Assembly (NCBI GenBank): GCA_050260415.1
Contig: JBLNCE010000032.1
Location: forward strand, 1-36,766
DNA length: 36,766 nucleotides
Reading direction: 5' to 3'
DNA from: JBLNCE01 sp050260415
GTDB lineage: Bacteria > Bacillota > UBA4882 > JAAYXC01
Part shown: one piece after another, positions 16,913 through 24,544 of the stretch
How positions within the stretch are numbered: the stretch's first letter is position 1
Layout of the letters: each line of letters opens with the position of its first letter
Notes under the pieces: generated by a model
Told to the model about the DNA's origin: nothing
The model's database searches: none
The model's input: the letters and a program-made list of their open reading frames with translations, nothing else
Position numbers and translations under genes: made by a program

Positions 16913-18630
16913 GTTGGAAAGCCTTCCTGACGGCGGGTCTGGCAACCACGGCCGTGATTGCCAAGGCCGCCCTCTTCTTGGCGCTGCCACCGCTGGGGTT
17001 GGCGTTGTCGGCGCGGGTCTTGGGCCGTTGGCTGCCCGGGTTTACGCCCGGCCTTGCCGGCCGGACGGTCGGCGCGATCCTCGTCGCAGCCGGCGTCTAT
17101 CTCACTTTGCGCGCGGGCATGGTGCTCGCCTGCATCGGCAAGGAATGGCCGTGGCGGCAGCCTGTGATCCACGTGGGCAAATACATCTACTCGTTCACGC
17201 GGCATCCCCTCTACCTCGGTTACGCCGCCGCCTCGATCGGCCTGGGGCTCTGGCACGGCGCGTCCGCCTTTCTGGTCCTGGCGTTCGCGATCGCGGCCGC
17301 GCTCTATGCCTATGCATGGTTCGTCGAGGAACCGGCTCTCCTGGCGCGCTTCGGGGAGCGTTACCGCGCCTATCGGCGGCGGGTGCGGTTCTTCTGGCCG
17401 CATTGGCGGAGCCTTGGGCAAGGAGCGCTCCAGCTCAACCTGGTTCTGCTCTTCGCGGTGCTGCTGGGACGCTTCCTCTTTCGCTTTTTCTGGCGCGTCA
17501 AGGTGGAAGGTCAGGAGAATCTGCCCGAGGACGGCGCCCACCTTCTCGTGGCCAATCACTCGAACCTCGCCGATCCGTTCCTGCTCGGCATGTTCCTGAT
17601 CCGCCCCATCCGGTTCATCGCTTCCGACGAGCTTTTCCGCCGGCCGGTCTTCCGAGCCCTCTTCGGACTCTTCTTCGGCGCGCTCCGAAAACGCCGCTGG
17701 AACCGTGATGTCGGCGTGTTGCGCCAGGCGGAGCGCTGGCTGTCCCAGGGCGAGGTGGTCGGTATCTTTCCCGAGGGGGGGCGCAACTGGGACGGCGACC
17801 GGGTCATCGTGGGGGATGAGGTCTATCGTTTCCTGCATCATTGCCGGGTGCCGATCATCGCCGCCGCGGTCATCGGCGGACATGAGGCCCTTCCCCGCTG
17901 GGCGGGATGGCCTTCCTTCGCCCGGATGACCATCCGCTTCCACCCGCCGGTCCTGCCCGGCGAATGTACCACCGTCCAGCAACTCAGGGAACGGCTCGAG
18001 GCGCAGATCTTTGCCGGCCTCAGCGAACCACCCGCCCTGCGCACCTTCTGGCATTCGCATCGGGGTCTCACCACCGTGGCTTGGGCCTGTGTCAAGTGCG
18101 GCGCCACCCGCTCCATGGCCGAGACCAGGACCGGCCTCCGGTGCCGGCAGTGCGGCGCGGCCTGGCGAGTCACCCGCCGCTTGGAGCTTGTCGACCAAGA
18201 GACCGGGCAGATCCTGCTCGAGCGCGAATACCACCGGCTGGTCAAAGAACGCTTGGCCGCCGGGACCTTGCAAGGGACCGGCGCGATCTGGGCAAGCGTC
18301 AAGGCGTTTCGGGTCAACCAACTGAAGCTGACGCCGCTCGGGCGGGGTGAACTTAGCCTTGACGGCGCGTTCATTCGCTTCTTCAACGCGCGTCATTGGG
18401 TGACGGTCCCGATCGACCAAGTCAGCTTCGCCTTTCTGAACATGCCAGGCCATCTCGTCGTCACCGACCGCAAGGAGACCATGGAATACGTCTTCCTTAA
18501 CGACTCGCCGGTCCGCTGGGAGGACTGCCTGGCGCTGGCACGCAAGGATTTCGTCGGCGCCCGCAAGAAAAAGGCGGACCGGGGCGCGCCCGGGATGATT
18601 AAGAATTGCTGTAAGAACCTCCCGACTTAA
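16909..18630 (+). CDS. Multidomain membrane protein: ICMT-like methyltransferase domain + PlsC acyltransferase + zinc ribbon
   Basis: 573 residues, not a standard architecture to my knowledge. Residues 1-165 hold about four hydrophobic helices and the ICMT/phospholipid-methyltransferase signature RHPLYLG (98-104), EEPALLARFGERYRAY (140-155) and a final FFWP. Residues about 172-195 form another helix. Residues 196-375 are a PlsC acyltransferase: ANHSNLAD with H217 and D222 (HX4D), then GIFPEGGRN (285-293, EG motif). A zinc ribbon follows with C394, C397, C412 and C415. The last 150 residues (LTPLGRGELSLDG onwards) look like a beta-rich PH/GRAM-type module with no motif I recognise. The start overlaps the transporter stop by four bases. 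It probably acylates a lysolipid at the inner membrane; whether the methyltransferase-like part is active or only a membrane anchor is unknown. Confidence 0.8.
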   Translation: MSWKAFLTAGLATTAVIAKAALFLALPPLGLALSARVLGRWLPGFTPGLAGRTVGAILVAAGVYLTLRAGMVLACIGKEWPWRQPVIHVGKYIYSFTRHPLYLGYAAASIGLGLWHGASAFLVLAFAIAAALYAYAWFVEEPALLARFGERYRAYRRRVRFFWPHWRSLGQGALQLNLVLLFAVLLGRFLFRFFWRVKVEGQENLPEDGAHLLVANHSNLADPFLLGMFLIRPIRFIASDELFRRPVFRALFGLFFGALRKRRWNRDVGVLRQAERWLSQGEVVGIFPEGGRNWDGDRVIVGDEVYRFLHHCRVPIIAAAVIGGHEALPRWAGWPSFARMTIRFHPPVLPGECTTVQQLRERLEAQIFAGLSEPPALRTFWHSHRGLTTVAWACVKCGATRSMAETRTGLRCRQCGAAWRVTRRLELVDQETGQILLEREYHRLVKERLAAGTLQGTGAIWASVKAFRVNQLKLTPLGRGELSLDGAFIRFFNARHWVTVPIDQVSFAFLNMPGHLVVTDRKETMEYVFLNDSPVRWEDCLALARKDFVGARKKKADRGAPGMIKNCCKNLPT

Positions 18631-18648
18631 CCGCGGAGACGGTAGAAT

Positions 18649-18681
18649 AAGCAGAAGGAGGGCCTCACCCTCCTTCTGCTT
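18649..18681. terminator. Convergent bidirectional stem-loop
   Basis: A perfect 14-bp stem, AAGCAGAAGGAGGG / CCCTCCTTCTGCTT, with a 5-base loop, lies between two converging genes. The U-tract is weak on both sides, but position and stem strength make a shared terminator likely. Confidence 0.75.
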
Positions 18682-18698
18682 TCCATCCTTTCCCATGC

Positions 18699-21185
18699 TC
18701 ACGGATCGAGGACGATGTCCTCCAGGACGTTTAGCGCCTGTTGCCCATCACCGACCACCTGGAGCGTATGCACGCCAAAGGTGGAACTGACGACAAGGGA
18801 CAGCCCGGGGCCGCTCAACCCGGTGATGACGGGGAACTGCCGCAATTGAATCCCCCCGTCCACCCGCACCGGTTCCTCCACCAGCACGGTCTGGACATTG
18901 AGCCCGGGCGCCTCCACCTCGGTAATCAATTGGAACTCCGACGTGGTGGTCTCGATGATGGTGGCGCTGGCCAAGAGTACGATTATCTGGCGCACCGTCA
19001 TGCCGTCCGGGCTGATATTGAAGAGGATCCGCTCGATCTGGACATCGACCGTCTGCACCAGCTCGGCCGAGAGATCGGGGATGCTGATAAGGATCGAAAA
19101 CGGTACGACCTCGGTGATGTTACGGACCACATTGTCCTCGCCCACGAATTTGATGTCCTTGACCACCTCGCCCGAGACCAGAATACCGTTGGCGATCACC
19201 TTGACCTGTAGATTCTGTATCTGGGCACTGACCTCGGCGATCTTGATGGCGATGGTTGGCAGCGCGACCTCGTTCTCCACGATGATCTGTTGGTTGAAGA
19301 CCAGTTCACGCTGGACGGCCTGCTGGACGACGATCGGCACTACGCGCTTTTGGATCGGGACGGGCGGAAAGCGATTGACCAGCCTCACCAGAACCTGCGC
19401 GAGATTCTCGCCCACCACCTGCTCCACCTTGACCAGCGGGCCGGCGCCCGTTACCAACCGCAGTTGACGCCGATCCACCACGACCAGGCGGGCGCGGATG
19501 ATCACCTTTTGCTCGAGTTCGGTCGGGCTCAGCAGATGGAAGATGACCTCCTCGATCACCGGTTCCGCCACGAGATCCAGGCCGGCGGCGGCCGCCGGGA
19601 TATCCACCATGATGCTGAACGGAACGTCCTCCGCCTGGTGCCGCTCGATGTTGTCAAGTCCGATGAAGAAGATTTGCTTGTGCACCGTGCCCTGAAGGAT
19701 GGCTTTACCCGGAAGGACGTGGCTCCTGAGATTGTTGAGCACGGCCGTGATCTCTCTGATCTTGAGGGCCGGCTGCGCCAGGGTCACGACATCGCGGCGC
19801 AGGATCTGGCCTTCGCCCTCCCCGACCACCTGGGCCACGTGGAAGAGCGGCCCCTCGCCGAGCGTGGCCTGAAACTCGACTGATGTGGTCACTTTGACGA
19901 AGGTCTCCACGACCACTTTTTGCCGCAGGGTGGTGGGCTCGATCAACTCAAAGATGATTGTCTCGATCCTGGGATGCACCTGGAGGTTCATCCCAGGTGC
20001 CGCGCCGGGAATATCCACGAAGGCGCTGAAGTGCACCTCCTCGACCTGATGGCGCGCCGTGTTGCTCTCGTCCACGAAGAAGATCTGTTTATGGATGGTG
20101 CCCTGCACGATGACTTTGTCCCGAATTACCTCCGTGGTCACGTCGCGGATCTCGCCGCGGATCTCGTCGACTTTGACGGCGGGGACGAACAGGGTCACGA
20201 AATTCTCGTTCAGGGTCTGGACCGTCCCCTCGCCCACAACTTCCTGCAAGAGGAGCGGCGGTCCCTGGCCCGGGACGAGATTGACCTGGACCTCCTCGAC
20301 GACCTTGGCGAAGACATCGATGACGATCTTCTTGACCAGGACGGTGCCGTCCTCGCTGAGGTGGAAGAGCACCGCCGCGATCTTGGGCTGGACCACGGCG
20401 TTCATGCCGGGCGCGGCCCCGGGGATCTCCAGCATCGTGCTGAAGGGCACATCCTCGGCCAGGTGATGCACCATGGCGTCCGCCAGCACGAAGAAGATCT
20501 GGAGATGAACGACTCCCTGCACAATGACCTTGTTTGGAATGATCTGCGCGGTAATGCTCGTCAACGTGGCATCGATATTGCGTACCTTGACGATACCGGC
20601 CGGCGCCACCTGCTGGCTGATGACGGTCGGAGCCGGCGTCACCGCAATCTGCCGCGGCGGCGCCAATCGTACCTGGGCGCCCTGGAGGACGCTGACTTCC
20701 GGGGCCAGCGCCGGGGCTTTCGTCTCGACGCAGGTGGTCTCCGCCACTACCGGGCCCTTTGCCTCGACACAGGTGGTCTCAGTCACCACCGGGGCTTTTC
20801 CCTCGATGCAGGTGGTTTCCACCACCGGGGCGGTAATCTCCGGCGTACTTGCGTCCGCGTCCATCACAGCATTGTCTGCCGGCACGGTGGGCGATTCCGT
20901 CTCCGGGATTACCGGCGGACGTTTCCTGGCGCGCTTGGTGCCGGCCGCCGCCGGCGTACCGGCTTTCGTCCTGGCGGATGCATTCTTGCGCTTGCCGCCA
21001 GCCTTGGTTGACCTTCCGGTATCGGCCCCCTTCTTCCGCGCGGTGGTCCTGGACGCGGCGGTCCCCCTCTTTCGCTCCTGGCCGCTGGTCTTCCGCGTCT
21101 TCTTAGGTTTCTTTGGTACGGTTTCTATATCAACCGGCGGCTCTCCCGTGCCGCCAGGACCGTTTTGTACCTCCTCGTTGGCCAC
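18699..21185 (-). CDS. Large protein with four SPOCS (DUF3794) domains and a Lys/Ala-rich N-terminus
   Basis: GTG 21185 has GGAGG seven bases upstream and gives 828 residues. Residues 1-90 are Lys/Arg/Ala/Thr-rich and disordered (KKPKKTRKTSGQERKRG). Residues about 120-160 are a threefold repeat of (A/G)PVV-ETTC(I/V)E-K, each carrying one cysteine. Four related beta-rich units follow at about 215-305, 350-440, 487-573 and 660-748. Each has a KVIVQG-type strand, then IFFV, then EDVPFS..(V/L)EIP or a variant. Those are hallmarks of SPOCS/DUF3794, found in SipL and other spore-envelope proteins of Clostridia. No signal peptide or membrane helix was seen. A structural, possibly disulfide-cross-linked spore-coat protein is my inference. 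It is monocistronic, converging with the acyltransferase gene. Confidence 0.8.
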   Translation of the reverse strand: MANEEVQNGPGGTGEPPVDIETVPKKPKKTRKTSGQERKRGTAASRTTARKKGADTGRSTKAGGKRKNASARTKAGTPAAAGTKRARKRPPVIPETESPTVPADNAVMDADASTPEITAPVVETTCIEGKAPVVTETTCVEAKGPVVAETTCVETKAPALAPEVSVLQGAQVRLAPPRQIAVTPAPTVISQQVAPAGIVKVRNIDATLTSITAQIIPNKVIVQGVVHLQIFFVLADAMVHHLAEDVPFSTMLEIPGAAPGMNAVVQPKIAAVLFHLSEDGTVLVKKIVIDVFAKVVEEVQVNLVPGQGPPLLLQEVVGEGTVQTLNENFVTLFVPAVKVDEIRGEIRDVTTEVIRDKVIVQGTIHKQIFFVDESNTARHQVEEVHFSAFVDIPGAAPGMNLQVHPRIETIIFELIEPTTLRQKVVVETFVKVTTSVEFQATLGEGPLFHVAQVVGEGEGQILRRDVVTLAQPALKIREITAVLNNLRSHVLPGKAILQGTVHKQIFFIGLDNIERHQAEDVPFSIMVDIPAAAAGLDLVAEPVIEEVIFHLLSPTELEQKVIIRARLVVVDRRQLRLVTGAGPLVKVEQVVGENLAQVLVRLVNRFPPVPIQKRVVPIVVQQAVQRELVFNQQIIVENEVALPTIAIKIAEVSAQIQNLQVKVIANGILVSGEVVKDIKFVGEDNVVRNITEVVPFSILISIPDLSAELVQTVDVQIERILFNISPDGMTVRQIIVLLASATIIETTTSEFQLITEVEAPGLNVQTVLVEEPVRVDGGIQLRQFPVITGLSGPGLSLVVSSTFGVHTLQVVGDGQQALNVLEDIVLDP
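20720..20836 (-). repeat. Three 39-bp-period tandem repeats inside the SPOCS gene
   Basis: The plus strand shows TCGACGCAGGTGGT, TCGACACAGGTGGT and TCGATGCAGGTGGT at a spacing near 39 bases. They encode the three ETTC(I/V)E repeats of the protein. The units differ mainly at third positions, so the repeat looks old and kept at protein level. Confidence 0.75.
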
Positions 21186-21217
21186 GATACTTCCTCCCTT
21201 TACGGCAAGTCTAGTAC

Positions 21218-21225
21218 AGTATATG
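21218..21225 (-). promoter_or_regulatory. Possible mother-cell sporulation -10 element (CATATACT)
   Basis: On the minus strand CATATACT fits the CATANNNT form of sigma-E/sigma-K -10 boxes, about 32 bases before the GTG start of the SPOCS gene. An AC dinucleotide lies about 15 bases upstream, near but not at the sigma-K spacing. Suggestive only. Confidence 0.3.
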
Positions 21226-21382
21226 AGCCCCGACCAAGCCGTGCCTCGCGCGCGCACGGGGTATCCGCGGACGGATCCCCCCCTCTTCTAGCTGGTAATG
21301 TGTTCTATAGACCTCATGATGGGCATATGATGGCGATGTGCCGGCGGACGTTCCCCGCTCCCATCCGCCAAAAACGTGCCGC

Positions 21383-21468
21383 TGTCCCATACTTGACATG
21401 AATGACCCGGTGGTGTATGATAGTCGTGTGGGACATATACAGGCCACCTGGGTCAATTGGTGTCCCAT
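21383..21468 (+). promoter_or_regulatory. Three TGTCCCAT-type boxes around a promoter (candidate operators / 5'-UTR hairpin)
   Basis: TGTCCCAT is at 21383-21390, just upstream of the -35. An inverted, one-mismatch copy (GTGGGACA) is at 21428-21435, at the expected transcription start. A third TGTCCCAT at 21461-21468 abuts the ribosome-binding site. The second and third copies can pair (TGGGACA/TGTCCCA) to form a hairpin in the leader next to AAGGAGG. This layout suits either a repressor binding several sites or an RNA structure near the start site. Confidence 0.55.
21393..21421 (+). promoter_or_regulatory. Near-consensus sigma-A promoter
   Basis: TTGACA (21393-21398), a 17-base spacer and TATGAT (21416-21421): a perfect -35, optimal spacing and a five-of-six -10. 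It points to the small zinc-ribbon gene at 21484, leaving a leader of about 55 bases. Confidence 0.85.
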
Positions 21469-21483
21469 AAGGAGGTGAATACG

Positions 21484-21618
21484 ATGACATGTCTAAGTTG
21501 CCAGGCCGACGTCGTCTCCGCGGGTCTCGTTTTCTGCCCCAAGTGCAGCGCCCGGCTCAGCCGTCAGCCCAAGCGGGAGTCCCGCCACGCGGTTGCGTCT
21601 CCTTACCTGTGGCGGTAA
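21484..21618 (+). CDS. Tiny zinc-ribbon protein (44 residues)
   Basis: ATG 21484 follows an excellent AAGGAGGTGAATACG site and a near-consensus promoter, so expression is likely. The protein starts MTCLSCQADVVSAGLVFCPK and continues CSARL. That is two CxxC knuckles (C3, C6, C18, C21) of the short zinc-ribbon type, followed by a basic tail (RQPKRESRH). The stop at 21616 may be premature, because a frame shifted by +1 stays open to 21760 with typical codon use. No partner gene follows in the same direction before the AT-rich island. Such ribbons bind nucleic acid or proteins; no specific function can be given. Confidence 0.65.
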   Translation: MTCLSCQADVVSAGLVFCPKCSARLSRQPKRESRHAVASPYLWR

Positions 21619-21760
21619 TGCCGGCGGCAAAGGTCCATTGTACGCCCAGGCGCTTCGGGTCTCGGATCCCGGCTACATAGCCTATTCGACGTTTTTGGGA
21701 AGCCCGGCGGCGGCCAATTGGCCCCCCGCCGAGGCGGGACCCGGCATGTCCCCCCAGTAA
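21579..21760 (+). other. Possible frameshifted continuation of the zinc-ribbon gene
   Basis: In the +1 frame relative to the zinc-ribbon gene, an open stretch reads LTCGGNAGGKGPLYAQ, then VSDPGYIAYSTFLGSP, and ends GPGMSPQ-stop at 21758-21760. GC-rich third positions and balanced residue use suggest coding. It has no start of its own. If a single-base shift occurred near 21580-21600, the original protein would be about 90 residues. I do not recognise the sequence. Confidence 0.35.
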
Positions 21761-22073
21761 TCTTCGGTCCACCCCCCTCAACACATTACCTCAGGGCGCA
21801 GACCATTCCAAGATTATCTCTATCGTCTCGGCACATAATGCCGTTTCCTTCTTGTTGCCATCACTAGTCAGGCACTTGGTCTGACCGCCGCGGAGAACGA
21901 CCAACTGCGTCCGCATCTCATTTTGCGATCCAGAAGGTACCAGGGTGGGCTTTGTCGTATGATTCCACGATGAAGCTATTAGGTTGTGCTGCTGCATAAG
22001 TGAGGTTGAACAGTTGCTGCGCATTGTACAAAGGGCGTCTGCTGGAATGCAGAAAAAGAGACCGGGGTCTATC
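21761..22073. other. Region with possible minus-strand gene relic
   Basis: No intact gene. On the minus strand two frames look protein-like. One, about 22045-21940, includes FNLTYAAAQPNSFIVESYDK and stops after FWIAK. The other, about 21920-21793, includes MRTQLVVLRGGQTKCL and ends ILEWSAP-stop. They could be pieces of one decayed C-terminus separated by a frameshift. I recognise neither. Composition is intermediate between the GC-rich left and AT-rich right neighbours. Confidence 0.3.
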
Positions 22074-23558
22074 ATGATGAAGATTACTGGTAAGCAGGTC
22101 TTTATTACTGCCTATGTTTATCTAGCTATTCCAATAGCTATTTTCATGATTGGTTGGCTAAAACCCCTTTATGGCATTCCAATTACTTCAATTATCTCTG
22201 TTGCCATGTTTAAGTGCTTTAAAAGTTTTGAGATATTGCCGGACAATAATCCAATCCCTAAGAATATATTCTTCTGGCTAGTTATCACACTGATAATTCT
22301 CCTATGGGTCGGACTATCAGGTATTGGTGGCTTTGTCTTCCAAAATGATGATCACCGCCATCGTAACGCCGTTCTTCATGATCTAATAGACTACTCTTGG
22401 CCCGTGATTTATGATTATTCTGGATTATCGAGTGATTTCCAGCCTCTTAGTCGTTACGGAGCCTTAGTCTATTATTTAACATACTGGCTTCCCGCGGCAA
22501 TGATCGGTAAGCTGCTTGGTTGGCAAGTGGCTAATCTTATATTGTATTTTTGGTCAGCTATCGGAGTCTGGCTTGCTTATTGTTTGTTTTCAAGATATTT
22601 AAAGAAGTATACATTGGTAACTCTTATAGTGTTGATTTTTTGGAGTGGAATGGATATTCTTGGAATCTTTATTAACCAAATTAACTTTTCTGGATTTACG
22701 CAACACTTAGAATGGTGGACTGGGATATTTCAGTATTCATCAAATTGTACCACATTGTTTTGGGTTTTCAATCAAACAATACCGATTTGGGTTTTAATTG
22801 GAATACTAATTAATCTTCCCAATAAAAAGAATATAATATTTACATATGCCCTTGCCTTTCCTTATGCTCCCTTTCCCTTTTTGGGCTTGACTCCCTTTAT
22901 TATTTACCACTACTTTGTCCATCATCATGAAATTTACGTGATTTCAAACGACAAAAGAAAATCCATTTGGCATCGAGTCTGGCAACGAATGAGACAAGGA
23001 CTCACATTCCAAAACACTATTGCCGCAATACTTATATTTGCAATTTTCAGTTTGTATTATTGTGCAAATTTCAATGCAATATATCGGAAATTTGTATTTA
23101 TTGATACCGATATCATCTGGGTTTCTTCTATTTATTTTATGTTTTGTATATTGGAATTTGGTTTCTATGCATTCCTGCTTTTTAAGATTTATCGAAACAA
23201 CTCATGGTTTATAATAGCTATATTTTCATTGATACTAATACCATTTTATTATATGGGACCCGGTAATGATTTTGCAATGCGTGCTTCAATTCCCGCACTG
23301 TTAATATTAATGCTTTGTGTACTTAATTTTATATTGAATAACAAAAATTATATATTAAGAAAGCTATTTTAAATAGTGTCATTATTTATTGGTGCAATAA
23401 CACCTTTTTGTGAAATTAATCGTGCAATCGAAAGAACAATAACGGCACCGGAATACATTATCAAGGATAATTTTAAAAGCTTTCTAATAAAAGACGAAAA
23501 TGCATATATCTGTCCAGATCCAAGGAATGAATTGTTTTTCAAGTACTTGTCAAAATAA
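22074..23558 (+). pseudogene. GT-C-like polytopic membrane protein interrupted by one in-frame TAA
   Basis: From ATG 22074 the frame encodes about 432 residues with some ten hydrophobic helices and stops at TAA 23370-23372. The same frame stays open for 61 more codons: IVSLFIGAITPFCEI, a natural last helix, then a soluble tail ending ELFFKYLSK-stop at 23556-23558. The first loop (FQNDDHRHRNAVLHDLI) with acidic residues before helix 2 resembles the active-site loop of GT-C glycosyltransferases. The substrate is unknown. The TAA therefore looks like a nonsense mutation or, less likely, a read-through site. The gene is strongly AT-rich beside GC-rich neighbours, suggesting transfer. The start is uncertain (ATG 22047 and 22077 are alternatives). 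Confidence 0.6.
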
Positions 23559-23576
23559 ACCTGTAGGTATAATACT

Positions 23577-23614
23577 AAAAAAGAAAAACCCGTACCTCGA
23601 TTCAGTAGTACGGG
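23577..23614 (-). terminator. Intrinsic terminator for the CAP gene
   Basis: On the minus strand a CCCGTAC/GTACGGG stem with a 12-base loop (23589-23614) is followed by a TTTTTCTTTTTT tract (to 23577). It lies about 35 bases after the stop codon of the CAP-domain gene. Confidence 0.85.
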
Positions 23615-23649
23615 CTCAATCACCGAATATAATGCACTTCGAACAGTCC

Positions 23650-24306
23650 TCACCCTAAGAACAGCTGCGTGAACATGGCGCCGTAAGGGCCGCCGCGTAT
23701 GATCCCGATGCCGATCCGCTTGAACCTAGGCTCCAGGATATTGGCGCGGTGGCCGGCGCTGTTCATGAGCATCCGGTGGGCGGTGGCCACGTCCATCGCG
23801 CCGGCCAGGTTCTCGCCGCCGATCGTATAAGCGATGCCGCGGGATCTTATCAGACTAAAGGTCGAGCCGAAACTGGGGGAGGTATGGCCGAAGTAGTTGG
23901 CGGTCACCATATCCCGGCTCTTGATCCGCGCGACCTCAACCAACCGTGTCTCGACGGCCAACGGTGCCAAACCAGCTTTCGCTCTTTCCTGGTTGACCAG
24001 GTTGACCATCTGCATCTCCTCGGCCGTGATGCTCCCGGTTGCGGGAGGCGGCTCTGGCGTTGGCACGGGCACGGGATTGGGAACCGGTTTCGGGGTGGGA
24101 GCCGGTGCCGAAGTCGGCCGTGGGACGGGCCTGGGACCCACCCAACCGTACTTGGTCGAGTAGTATCCGCCGCTCGTCGAATACCGGCTGCTGTAGCTGC
24201 CGCTGGTGCTGTAACCAAATGCGGGGATTGATGCCAGAAATAGTAGTATGGCCGTTAGTACGAGTATTCGCGCGAGACCGCGGCGAACGTGCTGCGAAGC
24301 GTGCAT
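23650..24306 (-). CDS. Secreted CAP/SCP-domain protein (YkwD-like)
   Basis: 218 residues, ATG with AAAGGAG nearby. Signal peptide at 1-31 (LARILVLTAILLFLASIPAFG). A Ser/Tyr/Gly-rich stretch (YSTSGSYSSRYSTSGGYY) follows, then a Pro-rich linker with PxP repeats at about 58-90. The C-terminal CAP domain (about 95-218) shows MVNLVNQERAKAGLAPL, SRDMVTANYFGHTSP (conserved His), GENLAGA and MNSAGHRANILEP (second His and HRxNI) and ends in a FTQLF strand. In Bacillota such proteins are associated with the cell wall or spore (YkwD, SafA-linked proteins); the enzymatic role is unknown. It is monocistronic with its own terminator and a leader of about 200 bases. Confidence 0.9.
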   Translation of the reverse strand: MHASQHVRRGLARILVLTAILLFLASIPAFGYSTSGSYSSRYSTSGGYYSTKYGWVGPRPVPRPTSAPAPTPKPVPNPVPVPTPEPPPATGSITAEEMQMVNLVNQERAKAGLAPLAVETRLVEVARIKSRDMVTANYFGHTSPSFGSTFSLIRSRGIAYTIGGENLAGAMDVATAHRMLMNSAGHRANILEPRFKRIGIGIIRGGPYGAMFTQLFLG

Positions 24307-24508
24307 CGATTTGTACTCCTTTCGTTGCGAGATGGGTTGCGGCGCTTGTTGCTCAGAACGTGCTGCTGAATCGGTCCTCCTTCCGGGAAGCGTGACGCAA
24401 CTACTTCGGTAGAGCCGTATTTCGTCGGCGCGGTTTGAATACCTTCATGTAAATCTGCCTTTCTCAGGTAAAGCCTCCCACGCCCGGCATGCTTGTCCAC
24501 GCGGGGTC
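24307..24508 (-). other. Long leader of the CAP gene with a possible 15-codon peptide
   Basis: About 200 bases separate the upstream terminator from the CAP start. On the minus strand an ATG at 24448 preceded by AAAGG encodes MKVFKPRRRNTALPK-stop (to 24401), a basic mini-ORF. A second GGAAGGAGG near 24375-24385 has no start codon behind it. I compared the leader with c-di-GMP, c-di-AMP and TPP riboswitch cores from memory and saw no match. Confidence 0.25.
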
Positions 24509-24537
24509 AAAAAAAAGGTGAAGACTGGCTTCACCTT
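24509..24537 (-). terminator. Intrinsic terminator after the GerE-like gene
   Basis: On the minus strand AAGGTGAAG-ccagt-CTTCACCTT (24515-24537), a perfect 9-bp stem, runs straight into eight T residues. It ends the GerE-like gene 8 bases after its stop codon. Confidence 0.92.
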
Positions 24538-24544
24538 AAAGGAC

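Noticed and set aside
16756..18702. Minus-strand open frame of about 648 codons opposite the acyltransferase fusion
   Set aside because: Composition is Arg/Glu/Asp/His-rich shadow; the plus-strand frame holds all recognised motifs.
24440..24475. CTGAGA in the CAP leader as a TPP riboswitch core
   Set aside because: The other TPP elements and the second helix are missing, and a CAP gene is not a thiamine-regulated target.
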